Origin: Leptolyngbya sp. FACHB-261
GTDB lineage: Bacteria > Cyanobacteriota > Cyanobacteriia > FACHB-261
Reading direction: 5' to 3'
DNA: 64,000 nucleotides
NCBI RefSeq assembly: GCF_014696065.1
Contig: NZ_JACJPL010000026.1
Coordinates: 496,001 to 560,000, forward strand
Position numbers and translations under genes: made by a program. Positions within the stretch are counted from its first letter, which is position 1. Every line of letters starts with the position of its first letter. Under the pieces are notes generated by a model. It was given only the letters and a program-made list of their open reading frames with translations. It searched no databases and was not told where the DNA came from. Shown in pieces: positions 1 to 8,975 of this stretch.

Positions 1-120
1 AGAAAGTTGGTGCGCGGCCAGAGCTTTTGTTGCGAGATAGCAGATGCTGAGCCGGGAATGCGAGGCAGAATTCATCGCGTTAATCTACTCAACTGGCTCT
101 GCACCCTACGCGACCCTTAG
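1..120 (+). CDS. Possible C-terminal end of a CDS cut by the window edge
   Basis: Frame 1 is open from the first base to a TAG at 118-120 (39 codons), while the other two plus frames close within about 50 bases. The peptide ends in ...GRIHRVNLLNWLCTLRDP, which has an ordinary amino-acid mix. I do not recognise a family and the start lies outside the window, so this may equally be a chance open stretch. The following 159 bases to the next gene show no recognisable element. Confidence 0.3.
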   Translation, partial: RKLVRGQSFCCEIADAEPGMRGRIHRVNLLNWLCTLRDP

Positions 121-279
121 GCTCGGCTCAGGGCAGATTGTTTAAACTTTTTCTGTCTTTAACTCAGGTCTTAATTCCAGGTTCTATCTAGAGAGCAGTG
201 TTTTTCTCTCACAAGCGAGATGCTTCAGGCTCAGCTTTAGCGCAGCATAAAAGACTATGCCTCCCGTAGGATTTGTCTT

Positions 280-3200
280 ATGCTTCTCCAGCTTCCGGTT
301 CTGGAACCCTCAGAAGCAGCCCTTACCTTCTCAGGCTCCCAGTTTTTGGTGAGTTTGATTGCAGGGCTGATTATGGCTTTTGCCTTTCAGTTATTGCTGA
401 CCAATTTTGGGGTTGCTGCAGGGATTACAGCTCTGGGTTTTCTGTCCCCGTCTAAAGCCTCCTCTACAACAGAAACCGCAGAGATTGTGGAAGATTTAGA
501 AGATGCAGATAGCAGCCTACCTAATATTGGTTTCTGGTTAGGATTTAGCACGCTACTGACGGTCAACACTGTACTATTTTTCGCCTGTTTTCTGGCGGTG
601 AAATTGAGTTTGGTGAGTAGTGCCAGCGTGGGAGCAATTCTAGCGATTGTGATCTGGTCCTCGTATTTCCTGATTCTAATTTGGGTGAGTTCTACAGTCA
701 TTGGCTCCTTTATTGGTGCAGTTGTGAACACGGCGATTTCAGGGTTTCAAGGACTGGTCAATACAGCTTCCAATGCCTTTGCTAAGCCAGTTGAACCCAA
801 AGCTACGGAGCAGCTCCCACTGAGTCAAGTTGAAACTGTGGCTGCACTTAGTCAGGGTTTCAGCGATGCTTTGAGTAACAGTGGCCTGCAAGAAACGCTG
901 CAAACCTATCTGCAACGCTTGCAGCCACCTCAACTCGATTTGCCTGCAATGCGCAACGAAATCAAGGAGCTATTGCAAGCAGAGCTAGAGCCTGTACGCG
1001 AAAGTCGATTAGCGAGCAAATTCGCCAGCAATTTGGAGCGTCAGGCTTTATTGGACTTAATCAAGAGCCGTCCTGATTTTTCCCAACAGGAGGCCGATCA
1101 GTTGGCTGACGAGCTAAAAGCTGCTTGGCAACAGGTTAGCCAAGACCCGCCTGATCCCCAAACTGAATTGCTCGATCTTCTACAATCAGCGGATCCAAAG
1201 TCTCTAGACGCCCAATCTCTTCAACAGCGGTTGCATGCCGCTGGCAAACAGCTCAGCTCCTTCGCATCTCAGAACCTCACTCAAAATCTTGATTTCAAGG
1301 CGCTGCTCAGAACTGTACTGCAACGAGTTGACCTCTCCGACTTAGATGTGGAGAAAATTCTGCCACAGGTGCAAGCCTTTTTGGGTTCTAACCCTAACGA
1401 AGTTGCTGAAAAATCGGCACAGCCTTTTAGTACAATTCGGGCTGATATTGAAAATTACTTACTCAACGCTTACCCCTGGGCACTGAGGCGCAAAACCGTT
1501 AAAACCGAGTTCAAAGATGTTCTCTATGATCCAGAGGCGGCGCCAGAAGCAATCCAAAAACAATTGGAAAAGCTTGATCGCAGTTACTTTGTTCAGGTGC
1601 TTCAGCAACGCCAAGATCTAACTCCTGACAAGCTAGAGAAAGTCGCTAACCGGCTAGAAGAAGTGCGGCTCGATGTCCTAGATAAAGTCCAAGTGGCTCA
1701 GACCCAAGAACAAGCACAGGATCTGCAAAACCGCTTGGGTCACTATCTCAGGTCACTCAAAAAATCCAAGTTTGGAACTAAAAGTTTTCAACGAGAGCTG
1801 AAAAGCCTATTAAGCTCAGAGGCAAATTTCAGTGGTCTGCGCCAACGCCTGAGCCCTTTAGATCGCCATAGCCTACGACACCTACTGAAGGAGCGAACTG
1901 ACCTTAGCCAGGCCGAATTGACCAAATTGCTCAATCAGCTTGAAAGCCTGCGAGATCAGGTTTTGGCCGAGGCCTCAGACCAACAAGAACGTGCTCAAAC
2001 TGAAGCCGAAGCTCAGTGGCAAAAGTTAGAGTCCTACTTGCGTGATACCAGCAAAAAGCTGAGTGTGAAGGGCCTTAAGCGTGAGCTGCAGGCGTTGTTC
2101 AAAGGGGCACAGTCAAACTTGCATGATGCTACTGTGCACTTCGATCGTGAGGGGCTGGCCCAGCTATTAAATGAGCGCAAGGACTTAACGACAGATCAGA
2201 TTGATGCAGCCCTGCACCAAATCGAAGCAGTGTGGCACAGTCGTTTCAAGTCCCCTCGCAAAGCAGTTGCTAAAGCCAAGGCTCGTCAAGAGCAAGTCTC
2301 TAAGGCCCTGAGCCAATATCTGCAAACCACGAGTCCTGACGCATTCGATCCCGATGCTTTGCAGCAGAATTTAGCCCAGTTAGTAGAAGATCCTAAGATA
2401 GGGGCTTTGGCCCTGCGACAAGGGCTGGCTCAGCTCGATTGGGCGAATCTGCTTCAAGTCCTACGTGGACGTCAAGACCTGAGTGAAGCGCAGATCGAGC
2501 AGTTGATTGAAGGCACAAAAGCTGTCATTCCTCGCCTAAGCAAAACACCCCGTCGTTTCGCTCTACGGGCTCAGACTCAACTGCAAGATTGGCAAACTCA
2601 ATTCGAAGACTACTTACGGCACACCGAAAAAGAAGAACTCAATCCTGAGGCGATCAAACACGACTTGCAATTGTTATTAGATGAACCGCAGGCTGGACTA
2701 GAACAAATTAGCCAGCGTCTCTCCAAATTTGACCGTTCTACTCTGGTCGCGCTGCTGAGCCAACGTGAAGATTTGACCGAAGCGGAAGCGCAACAAATCA
2801 TTGAGCAACTGGAGACAGTTCGCGATCAATGGCTTGACCGAGTACAAGCAGTTCAAACGAAGATTCAGTCTGTGACTGAGAGCAGTCTGTCTAGAATTCA
2901 GGACTATCTGAAGTCGCTAAATCGGCCTGAATTGGACTACGACCAGATTCAGCAGGAGGTGCGTCAGCTCCTCGGGGATCCGCAAGCAGGTTGGGATGCT
3001 TTGAAGCTGCGCCTGAGCCAATTTGACCGGGGCACATTAGCAGCGTTTTTGAGTTCTCGCCAAGATATTTCTGAAGCTGCCATCACTAAAGTCCTAGACC
3101 AGGTGGAGACTGTGCGAGGCGGCCTGCTGCAACAGGCAGACGCTCTACAACAGGCAGCTCAAGCGCAATTGGCCAGGTTACAACGTCAAGCTCAGCGTCA

Positions 3201-3348
3201 GGCAGAAGCCACTCGTAAAGCAGCCGCAACCGCTGCCTGGTGGCTGTTCGGTACGGCGCTCACTTCCCTGGCAACCTCAGCGATTGCTGGCATCTCTGGC
3301 GTTCTTGGCTTATCCGTTTGGTGGCAGTGGCTTAGCCGTTGGGTTTAA
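280..3348 (+). CDS. Large membrane-anchored protein with ~95-residue helical repeats
   Basis: A 1022-residue protein of no family I can name. Hydrophobic segments near residues 20-45, 85-107 and 113-140 and a fourth at about 995-1018 suggest it is anchored in the membrane at both ends. Between them about seven repeats of roughly 95 residues share a core pattern (L/F)DR-x3-L-x2-L-x2-R-x-DL, followed by an acidic/Gln-rich helix that ends in E-x-(V/L)-R or E-A-V-W. Examples lie near residues 250, 430, 528, 625, 722, 815 and 913. The long Gln/Leu-rich soluble part is predicted to be almost entirely alpha-helical. The ATG is preceded by a weak AGG. The 3' end overlaps the convergent peptidase gene by 17 bases. 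Similar repeat proteins are annotated as hypothetical in cyanobacteria; a scaffold or envelope-spacing role is only a guess. Confidence 0.8.
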   Translation: MLLQLPVLEPSEAALTFSGSQFLVSLIAGLIMAFAFQLLLTNFGVAAGITALGFLSPSKASSTTETAEIVEDLEDADSSLPNIGFWLGFSTLLTVNTVLFFACFLAVKLSLVSSASVGAILAIVIWSSYFLILIWVSSTVIGSFIGAVVNTAISGFQGLVNTASNAFAKPVEPKATEQLPLSQVETVAALSQGFSDALSNSGLQETLQTYLQRLQPPQLDLPAMRNEIKELLQAELEPVRESRLASKFASNLERQALLDLIKSRPDFSQQEADQLADELKAAWQQVSQDPPDPQTELLDLLQSADPKSLDAQSLQQRLHAAGKQLSSFASQNLTQNLDFKALLRTVLQRVDLSDLDVEKILPQVQAFLGSNPNEVAEKSAQPFSTIRADIENYLLNAYPWALRRKTVKTEFKDVLYDPEAAPEAIQKQLEKLDRSYFVQVLQQRQDLTPDKLEKVANRLEEVRLDVLDKVQVAQTQEQAQDLQNRLGHYLRSLKKSKFGTKSFQRELKSLLSSEANFSGLRQRLSPLDRHSLRHLLKERTDLSQAELTKLLNQLESLRDQVLAEASDQQERAQTEAEAQWQKLESYLRDTSKKLSVKGLKRELQALFKGAQSNLHDATVHFDREGLAQLLNERKDLTTDQIDAALHQIEAVWHSRFKSPRKAVAKAKARQEQVSKALSQYLQTTSPDAFDPDALQQNLAQLVEDPKIGALALRQGLAQLDWANLLQVLRGRQDLSEAQIEQLIEGTKAVIPRLSKTPRRFALRAQTQLQDWQTQFEDYLRHTEKEELNPEAIKHDLQLLLDEPQAGLEQISQRLSKFDRSTLVALLSQREDLTEAEAQQIIEQLETVRDQWLDRVQAVQTKIQSVTESSLSRIQDYLKSLNRPELDYDQIQQEVRQLLGDPQAGWDALKLRLSQFDRGTLAAFLSSRQDISEAAITKVLDQVETVRGGLLQQADALQQAAQAQLARLQRQAQRQAEATRKAAATAAWWLFGTALTSLATSAIAGISGVLGLSVWWQWLSRWV

Positions 3349-5131
3349 GATAACGGTCCAGGAACGCCACAACCTTGGGGTAGGCATCCAGTCGGTTCTC
3401 TAGCTTGGCCAGCCCGTGACCTTCATCGACATAGCAGAGATACTCAACTGGCACCTGTCGCGTCTTCAGGGCTGCCACGATCTGCTCCGCTTCTCCCACT
3501 GGCACCCGTGGATCATTAGCTCCGTGGATCACCATCAAGGGAGCTGTGATCCGCTCCACATGGGTCAAGGGCGAAATGCTGTGCAAGAAGTCGCGGTCAC
3601 GCTCCAGGTCGCCATACTCGGCTTCCCGTAGTTTGCGTCGATAAGCGCTGGTATTTTCGAGGAAAGTGACAAAGCTGGCAATGCCCACGACATCAACCCC
3701 AGCTGCCCAAAGTTCAGGATAGGTGGTCAGAGCGCTCAGGACCATGAAGCCGCCGTAGCTACCACCATAGACGGCAATCCGTTTGGGGTCAGCATTGCCC
3801 GCTTGCACCAGCCAGTCATAGGCCGCTTTGAGATCGGCCACACTGTCCATGCGTTTGTAGACATCATCCAGATGACTGTAGGCTTTGCCATAGCCAGTAG
3901 AGCCGCGCACATTGGGCAACAGAACCGCATAACCTTGGCTGACCAGGTATTGGCTAAAGGCTCTAAACAGCGGACGGCTCTGGCCCTCCGGTCCCCCATG
4001 AATATCGATCACTACTGGTAATGGACCACTCACGCCTGCGGGCTTGAGGTAAAAGGCGGGAATCGAGAGCCCATCAAAACTGGGATAGTGAACCAACTCA
4101 GTTTCTACTAAGGCTTGGGGCGGCACCGTGCCCAGACTGCTGGCAGTCCATTGGGTCACTTGCTTGGTTTCTGGCTCTATGGCCCAGACATTCGCTGCGG
4201 TTTTGGGACTGGTGGCGGTAATTAGGAAGGTCTGCCCATCGCGTCCTAGGCTGGGGCTGCCCAGCACTCCCTTGGGCAAGCCTCCGATGCGGGTTTGGCT
4301 CTGCTGCAGGCGGTCGTGGATTTCCAGCACGCCATAGCCGTCTTCGTTAGAAGCCACCGCTAACCAGCGGCCATCATCGGTCAGGGCTAAGCCTTCCTGG
4401 TCCCAGGCCTGCTCGCCCAGAAACTCTAGACTATCTCGGCTGAAATCGTAGAAGGCCAGGTTAGTGAAGTCGCGACCGGCATCGCTTAACAACAGCAAAC
4501 CGGAACCATCGGGCAAGGGGCGAACTGAGCCATAAAGAATGTCCCCCTCATGCGGCGTGAGGTGACGGCTTTGTCCAGTGGCCAACTCTAGGTAAAACAA
4601 ATCGCTGTTGGCGTTGCTGCCATAGCGGTTGATGATCACCGCTTGGTCATCTGGCAGCCAAGCAGCAACCGTGTTGTAACCAGGCAACTGAGCAATACAG
4701 CGAATCTCCCCGCTCTCTAGATCCAGGGTGTAAGGATAAAACTCGGCGGCGTGATCACGGGTGCCGGTAAAGGCAATCTGACGGCCCGAGTGACTCCAGC
4801 CCCCCCAAAGGTGTTTAGCGCTCTCTAATTGGGTGAGTGGCCGAACCTGGAGGCCTTCGTCATCCATCAAGAAGAACTGGTCCTGTTCGTTGCCGCCTTC
4901 ATCCATACCAAAGATCAGCTGATTGCTGACCGGGCTGTAGGACACGAAGGTGATGCGGTTGGAGTAGAAGGTCCGCTGCTCCGGCCACAGGCTAGGACCA
5001 TCCACTGTCCAGATCTGGGCTGTGCCTGTCGTGTTGTTGAGGAAGGCGAGGCGACACCCGTCGTGGCGGAGGCTACCGCCAGTCGAGGAACGGATGTTGA
5101 GGTAGCGAAGGAAATCGGAAGGGAGAGTCAT
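3332..5131 (-). CDS. S9 family prolyl oligopeptidase-type serine peptidase
   Basis: A 599-residue alpha/beta-hydrolase peptidase. The N-terminal ~330 residues form a beta-propeller-like region with repeated WS-x-SG/D-G-R-x-(L/I)-A strands, which in this family restricts access to short peptides. The C-terminal catalytic domain has an oxyanion-type HGGPEG, the nucleophile in GGSYGGF (Ser458), an acid in HGANDPR (Asp540) and the base in DEGHG (His572), so the triad is complete. There is no signal peptide, so it is probably cytoplasmic and likely clears oligopeptides or acylated peptides. The gene sits 68 bases downstream of the peptidoglycan-binding gene on the same strand and converges on the repeat protein, with a 17-base overlap at their ends. 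Confidence 0.92.
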   Translation of the reverse strand: MTLPSDFLRYLNIRSSTGGSLRHDGCRLAFLNNTTGTAQIWTVDGPSLWPEQRTFYSNRITFVSYSPVSNQLIFGMDEGGNEQDQFFLMDDEGLQVRPLTQLESAKHLWGGWSHSGRQIAFTGTRDHAAEFYPYTLDLESGEIRCIAQLPGYNTVAAWLPDDQAVIINRYGSNANSDLFYLELATGQSRHLTPHEGDILYGSVRPLPDGSGLLLLSDAGRDFTNLAFYDFSRDSLEFLGEQAWDQEGLALTDDGRWLAVASNEDGYGVLEIHDRLQQSQTRIGGLPKGVLGSPSLGRDGQTFLITATSPKTAANVWAIEPETKQVTQWTASSLGTVPPQALVETELVHYPSFDGLSIPAFYLKPAGVSGPLPVVIDIHGGPEGQSRPLFRAFSQYLVSQGYAVLLPNVRGSTGYGKAYSHLDDVYKRMDSVADLKAAYDWLVQAGNADPKRIAVYGGSYGGFMVLSALTTYPELWAAGVDVVGIASFVTFLENTSAYRRKLREAEYGDLERDRDFLHSISPLTHVERITAPLMVIHGANDPRVPVGEAEQIVAALKTRQVPVEYLCYVDEGHGLAKLENRLDAYPKVVAFLDRYLKPNG

Positions 5132-5199
5132 GAAGATACTGTAACTTGACTCTCCTTAGCGGTTAACGCCGCAAGTCTATGACACGAATTTGAGCCGCT

Positions 5200-6126
5200 T
5201 TAGAGCACAGAAATCGTTTCTGTACCCGCCACACCATCGACGTGCAGGCCATAGAAGCGCTGTGCCTCCAGAACTGCCCTTAGCGTCCCCGGTCCAAAGA
5301 TGCCATCGACATCGCCACGGTAGAAGTCTTGACGGCTGAGGCGCAACTGTAAGTTAGCCACTTCGGCCCCCTGGTCGTTCAGCGCCAACCTAGATGTGAT
5401 CGTGGCCGCAGGTGCAACCAACTGGCGTTGTCCCGCCTGAACGACTGAGGTTTGAGTGGCAACGGGCTGCAAGACTACGGGCTGGACAACTGGGTTTACG
5501 ACCACAGGCACCGGAGTAGCAGTCTGCGCGTTGAGGCGGGCAACAGCGTTGGCAATTTGGGCCTGAGTGGTTGGTCCCGCCGTACCACTGGCAGCAAGAT
5601 TGTTATCACGTTGAAAAGCAAACACAGCAGCCTCAGTGGCTGAGCCGTAGAGGCCGTCGATCGGGGCTAAGTAATAGCCCAATCGCCTGAGGTTGGTTTG
5701 CAGAGCGACAACCTCCGCTCTCGATTGCGCCGTCTGGTTTCCCGCTTGGGTAGGGACATCACGGGGAACCGCTCGGGCTGTACTGGTACTATTGCCCGTT
5801 CCCCGGCCACTGAGGAAACCCTGACAATTGCTCAAGAAGCTGAAGGGCGAACTAGGGCCACCGCCACCACTGCCACCACCACTATCAGTTCCCGACCCCG
5901 TCGAACGGTTAGCTTGAAGCGCCTGTGCGGCTCGACAGCTAGCGTCACTGGCACAGCGAGGGGCTGCGGTTTGAGCCTGAGCCGGTCCTGCCAACACCAG
6001 GCTTAAAGGCACCAAACTCAAGGCACGCCAAAGGCCAGAGCAATTGGCTGCTGCCTCAGCCACATCCGGGTTGGTCAGGCTGTTTTGATAGCTTTCTTCT
6101 GCGTGCAAATAACCCAGAATTTCCAT
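5200..6126 (-). CDS. Peptidoglycan-binding protein with two PG_binding_1 domains
   Basis: A 308-residue protein with a hydrophobic stretch near residues 33-51 ending in AQA, which fits a signal peptide behind an unusually long N-region. A Gly/Ser-rich linker follows (about residues 78-95). Two PG_binding_1 repeats are visible: LQTNLRRLGYY...DGLYG...AVFAFQ (about 145-195) and LQLRLSRQDFY...DGIFG...AVLEAQ (about 257-308). These three-helix modules bind the peptide stem of peptidoglycan. No catalytic domain is present, so the protein probably anchors to or senses the wall. The protein ends inside or immediately at the end of the second module. The true start could lie slightly downstream, closer to the hydrophobic segment. 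Confidence 0.85.
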   Translation of the reverse strand: MEILGYLHAEESYQNSLTNPDVAEAAANCSGLWRALSLVPLSLVLAGPAQAQTAAPRCASDASCRAAQALQANRSTGSGTDSGGGSGGGGPSSPFSFLSNCQGFLSGRGTGNSTSTARAVPRDVPTQAGNQTAQSRAEVVALQTNLRRLGYYLAPIDGLYGSATEAAVFAFQRDNNLAASGTAGPTTQAQIANAVARLNAQTATPVPVVVNPVVQPVVLQPVATQTSVVQAGQRQLVAPAATITSRLALNDQGAEVANLQLRLSRQDFYRGDVDGIFGPGTLRAVLEAQRFYGLHVDGVAGTETISVL

Positions 6127-6283
6127 GCCGCCTCACGCTCTTGTGCACAATGACGAAGGATTTCCTCTATATTGGCTGATTTTGAGTCGTTTGCAGTGTT
6201 CTTCTGTCACCTAAAGAACACATAGACCCTGAGACAGAGAGACCGGGTTGGGAAACCGAGGTTGAAGACCTCAGGCTCGGGCA

Positions 6284-7036
6284 TCAAGTCTGGGGCTGTT
6301 TGCTCAAGGTCTGCTGAATCTGCTGCTGAATCTCTGAGCGCACCCGGTTGTAGTGTTCGGTTTTACACCAAGGTCGCACACAAAGCGTTGTAGCTCCGAC
6401 TGCCAGCGATGAAACATGACACTCGGGGGCAGGCTGCTCAAGAACTAGTGGGTGAGCTGCCATCAAGTGTTGCAGGCACTCGATCGTCGCCTCAATGCTG
6501 CGCTGCTCGATATTGAGTTCTAGATCTACCCGCCGGGTGCCGAGGGCTGAGGTGTTTTTTAGTACCCCCCCAAACAGATTGTTATTGGGCACGATGATCT
6601 TGACATGGTCAGGGGTGATCAAGACGGTGCTAAAAATGCCAATGGCATCAACCATGCCACTCACGCCCGCGGCTTCGATGAAGTCTCCGACCTCGAAGGG
6701 GCGCAACAGAATCAACATCACGCCAGCCGCGAAGTGAGACAATGTGTTCTGCAAGGCCAGACCGATGGCTAGGCCGACTGTCCCCAAAACCGCTACTAGC
6801 GAGGTTGACTGCACCCCCAGTTGAGGTAACAGGGTTAGGATGCCAACTGCTAGAGTCAGCACCTCAGAGGCTTGGATCAGGAACTTTTTAAGCGTGGGCT
6901 CGACCCCAGCTCGGGTCAGGGCTCGTTCACAGATCGAATGGACAAAGCGAATGCTGACGCGGGTAGCAATCAAAATGCCCAGAGCAAGCAGCGATCTGCG
7001 GGCTAGCTCCCAGAGCACTTCTGCGTTCAAGGTCAT
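6284..7036 (-). CDS. Small-conductance mechanosensitive channel (MscS family)
   Basis: A 250-residue MscS-type channel. It has two to three N-terminal transmembrane helices, then the family's pore helix and beta domain: a Gly/Ala-rich GLAIGLALQ-x-T-x6-G segment followed by LLRPFEVGDFIE and the IVPNN-x-LFGG-x-L-x-N motif. Channels of this kind open under membrane tension and release solutes on hypo-osmotic shock. The start codon overlaps the stop of the upstream kinase-type gene by four bases (ATGA), indicating translational coupling. The short length, with no extra N-terminal domain, is typical of minimal MscS proteins. Confidence 0.92.
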   Translation of the reverse strand: MTLNAEVLWELARRSLLALGILIATRVSIRFVHSICERALTRAGVEPTLKKFLIQASEVLTLAVGILTLLPQLGVQSTSLVAVLGTVGLAIGLALQNTLSHFAAGVMLILLRPFEVGDFIEAAGVSGMVDAIGIFSTVLITPDHVKIIVPNNNLFGGVLKNTSALGTRRVDLELNIEQRSIEATIECLQHLMAAHPLVLEQPAPECHVSSLAVGATTLCVRPWCKTEHYNRVRSEIQQQIQQTLSKQPQT

Positions 7037-8571
7037 AAGCTATGGGCGAGGGTCTCATAATCTATTGGCACTTCGGTATTGAGGCTACGCACCCAAACTC
7101 GTTCGGCTGCCGTGAAGGGTTCAGCGGCAGCCTGCTGCTGGCCTAGCAAATCAGCCGTTGCGTCAGCAATATCGCCCTGACGCTGGTGTAGGCGTCGCTC
7201 TAATTCTGGTCGTGAAGCAGTGCAGTGCAGGATAGTGACTGGCAAGGAGCCAACTTTATCCAGGACAGCCTGCCGTAGCGCTTGACGGTCGTACTTGGCA
7301 TCCAAAATTACGGTGTAGCCCTGGTTAGCTAGTAGCAAACCCAAATCTCGCAACCGTTCATAGGTCTTCTGGGTCATCTCTGGCGTGTAGAGTTCGGGCC
7401 CACCCCGTTGCGTCAGGGCAATGCCGCCGAGATGTTTGCGCACTGCATCTGAACGGATGTGGATGGCTCCCAACTGGCGAGCAAGCTGGCGAGCGGTGGT
7501 GCTTTTGCCAGATCCAGACAGGCCAGACATCAAAATCAAGCGGCCCTGTTTCGCTTGGGTATATTGCCAAGCTAAGCGATAGTAGGCGGTGGCAGTCTGT
7601 TCTGCTTCCGCTTTGACCGTGGCTGGGATGGCAGGGTCATCCAGTAGAAATGAGGCCACTTTTGCCCGCACGTAAGCTTGCCGGTTTAGGTAAATGGGCA
7701 GCACTTGCAGCCCTTCCCAATCGCCCGTTTGCTCGAGATACGTGTTTAGGTAAGCATTGCCTAAATCCAAGCGCTGGCGAGCGTCACAATCCATGACGGC
7801 ATAGGCAAGGTCAAACATGACATCAACGAAGCGGAAATCCTCGTTGAATTCAATGCAATCGAACAGCAGGATTTCGTCCTGCCACAGACAAATGTTGCGC
7901 AAGTGCAAGTCGCCGTGACACTCACGAAGGCGGTCGTTTTGCACCCGTTGCACAAATAAATCTTGTTGTTCGGCAAAAAAGCGGTCTGTATAAGCTTTAG
8001 TTTGGTCGAACTGGTCTTGCGTTTGTGGACCGCCGATATATTTCTCAGACTGCTGATAATTCTCATCGAAGGCTTTGCGGATCTGCTCGACCTTGCCAAA
8101 GCTACGAATGTAATCGTTGGTCTGGGTTTGAGCATGAAACTTGGCAACAACTTCTGCCAAATTCATAAAATGTTGCTCGGTCAGCTCACCCCGTTCGAAT
8201 AAGTGACTTAACAGGCTTTCTTGAGGAAACCGGCGCATTTTGAGTGCGTATTCCACCGGTTGGCCAGGCCCGTCCAGATGAAATTGCTCACCGGTTTGCG
8301 TGAGCGGTAAAACCTTGAGATAAAGATTGGGAGCTGCTCGCCGGTTCAGCCGCAGCTCTTCTTCGCAAAAGTGCCGTCGCTGTTCGAGAGTCGTGAAGTC
8401 TAGAAAGCCAAAGTTCATTGGCTTTTTGACTTTATAGGCGTAGGGGCCAACCAGAAGAATATAGGAGATATGGGTCTGAATCAGTTCGACCGGCTCTGTC
8501 ACTTCGTGGTCATAGAACCCCGTCGCAAGCATCTGCCGAATCAACGGTGGCAACGCTTGATTCATAGTCAA
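7033..8571 (-). CDS. Fused aminoglycoside-phosphotransferase-like and P-loop kinase protein
   Basis: A 512-residue two-domain protein. The N-terminal half (about 1-330) looks like an APH/choline-kinase fold, with a catalytic-loop pattern CHGDLHLRNIC and a downstream metal-ligand-like LFDCIEFNEDFR. The C-terminal half is a P-loop kinase-like domain with GLSGSGKST (about residues 350-358), similar to gluconokinase/polynucleotide-kinase type ATPases. Such COG0645/COG2187 fusions are widespread and their substrate is not established, so I do not infer antibiotic resistance. It is translationally coupled to mscS through a 4-base overlap and sits 23 bases downstream of the L25 gene, which points to one transcript. 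Confidence 0.88.
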   Translation of the reverse strand: MTMNQALPPLIRQMLATGFYDHEVTEPVELIQTHISYILLVGPYAYKVKKPMNFGFLDFTTLEQRRHFCEEELRLNRRAAPNLYLKVLPLTQTGEQFHLDGPGQPVEYALKMRRFPQESLLSHLFERGELTEQHFMNLAEVVAKFHAQTQTNDYIRSFGKVEQIRKAFDENYQQSEKYIGGPQTQDQFDQTKAYTDRFFAEQQDLFVQRVQNDRLRECHGDLHLRNICLWQDEILLFDCIEFNEDFRFVDVMFDLAYAVMDCDARQRLDLGNAYLNTYLEQTGDWEGLQVLPIYLNRQAYVRAKVASFLLDDPAIPATVKAEAEQTATAYYRLAWQYTQAKQGRLILMSGLSGSGKSTTARQLARQLGAIHIRSDAVRKHLGGIALTQRGGPELYTPEMTQKTYERLRDLGLLLANQGYTVILDAKYDRQALRQAVLDKVGSLPVTILHCTASRPELERRLHQRQGDIADATADLLGQQQAAAEPFTAAERVWVRSLNTEVPIDYETLAHSL

Positions 8572-8594
8572 CCCCTACGTCTATTATTTGAGGT

Positions 8595-8885
8595 TTACTT
8601 TTGAGCGAAGAAGCTGAGGTGGTAGATCAGACCACGCCAGGGGTGGGTTTGCACCTCTTGCAGCACTACGGTACCGCTCCAACCGCCTTCAACTTTGACT
8701 TCGACTGGCGTTTTCTGAACTCTGGCCTCACGGACCAGACGCTCGGCGGTTTTGAGAGGCAGGGTCAGCAGAATTGATTCAGTGCCCTGGTGTCCGTACA
8801 GGTTAGCTGGAACCAGCCCTTCGCGACGGAGAGCCCGAGGCTTGCTGCCTTCAGGGCGGGGTTGGCATTCAATGGTGATGGTCAT
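8595..8885 (-). CDS. rplY: 50S ribosomal protein L25 (short form)
   Basis: A 96-residue protein matching the short L25 form that binds 5S rRNA: R-x-EGLVPA-x-LYGHQG near residues 20-35 and the C-terminal L-x-EVQTHPWRGLIYHLSFF. It lacks the CTC extension found in many other bacteria, which is usual for cyanobacterial L25. It lies 90 bases downstream of purA and 23 bases upstream of the kinase-type gene on the same strand, suggesting a purA-rplY-kinase-mscS transcript. Confidence 0.9.
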   Translation of the reverse strand: MTITIECQPRPEGSKPRALRREGLVPANLYGHQGTESILLTLPLKTAERLVREARVQKTPVEVKVEGGWSGTVVLQEVQTHPWRGLIYHLSFFAQK

Positions 8886-8975
8886 AGTACTTCTCGCAGT
8901 TCGTTCGCTTGCGGTGATTGGGTGAACACAGAATTGACCTGGGCAGACTTGACCTAAGTGCTGCGCCCGAGCCTG

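Noticed and set aside
7033-8571. Reading the APH-like domain as an antibiotic-resistance gene
   Set aside because: The fusion with a P-loop kinase domain and its housekeeping neighbours (L25, MscS, PurA) argue for an ordinary metabolic role.
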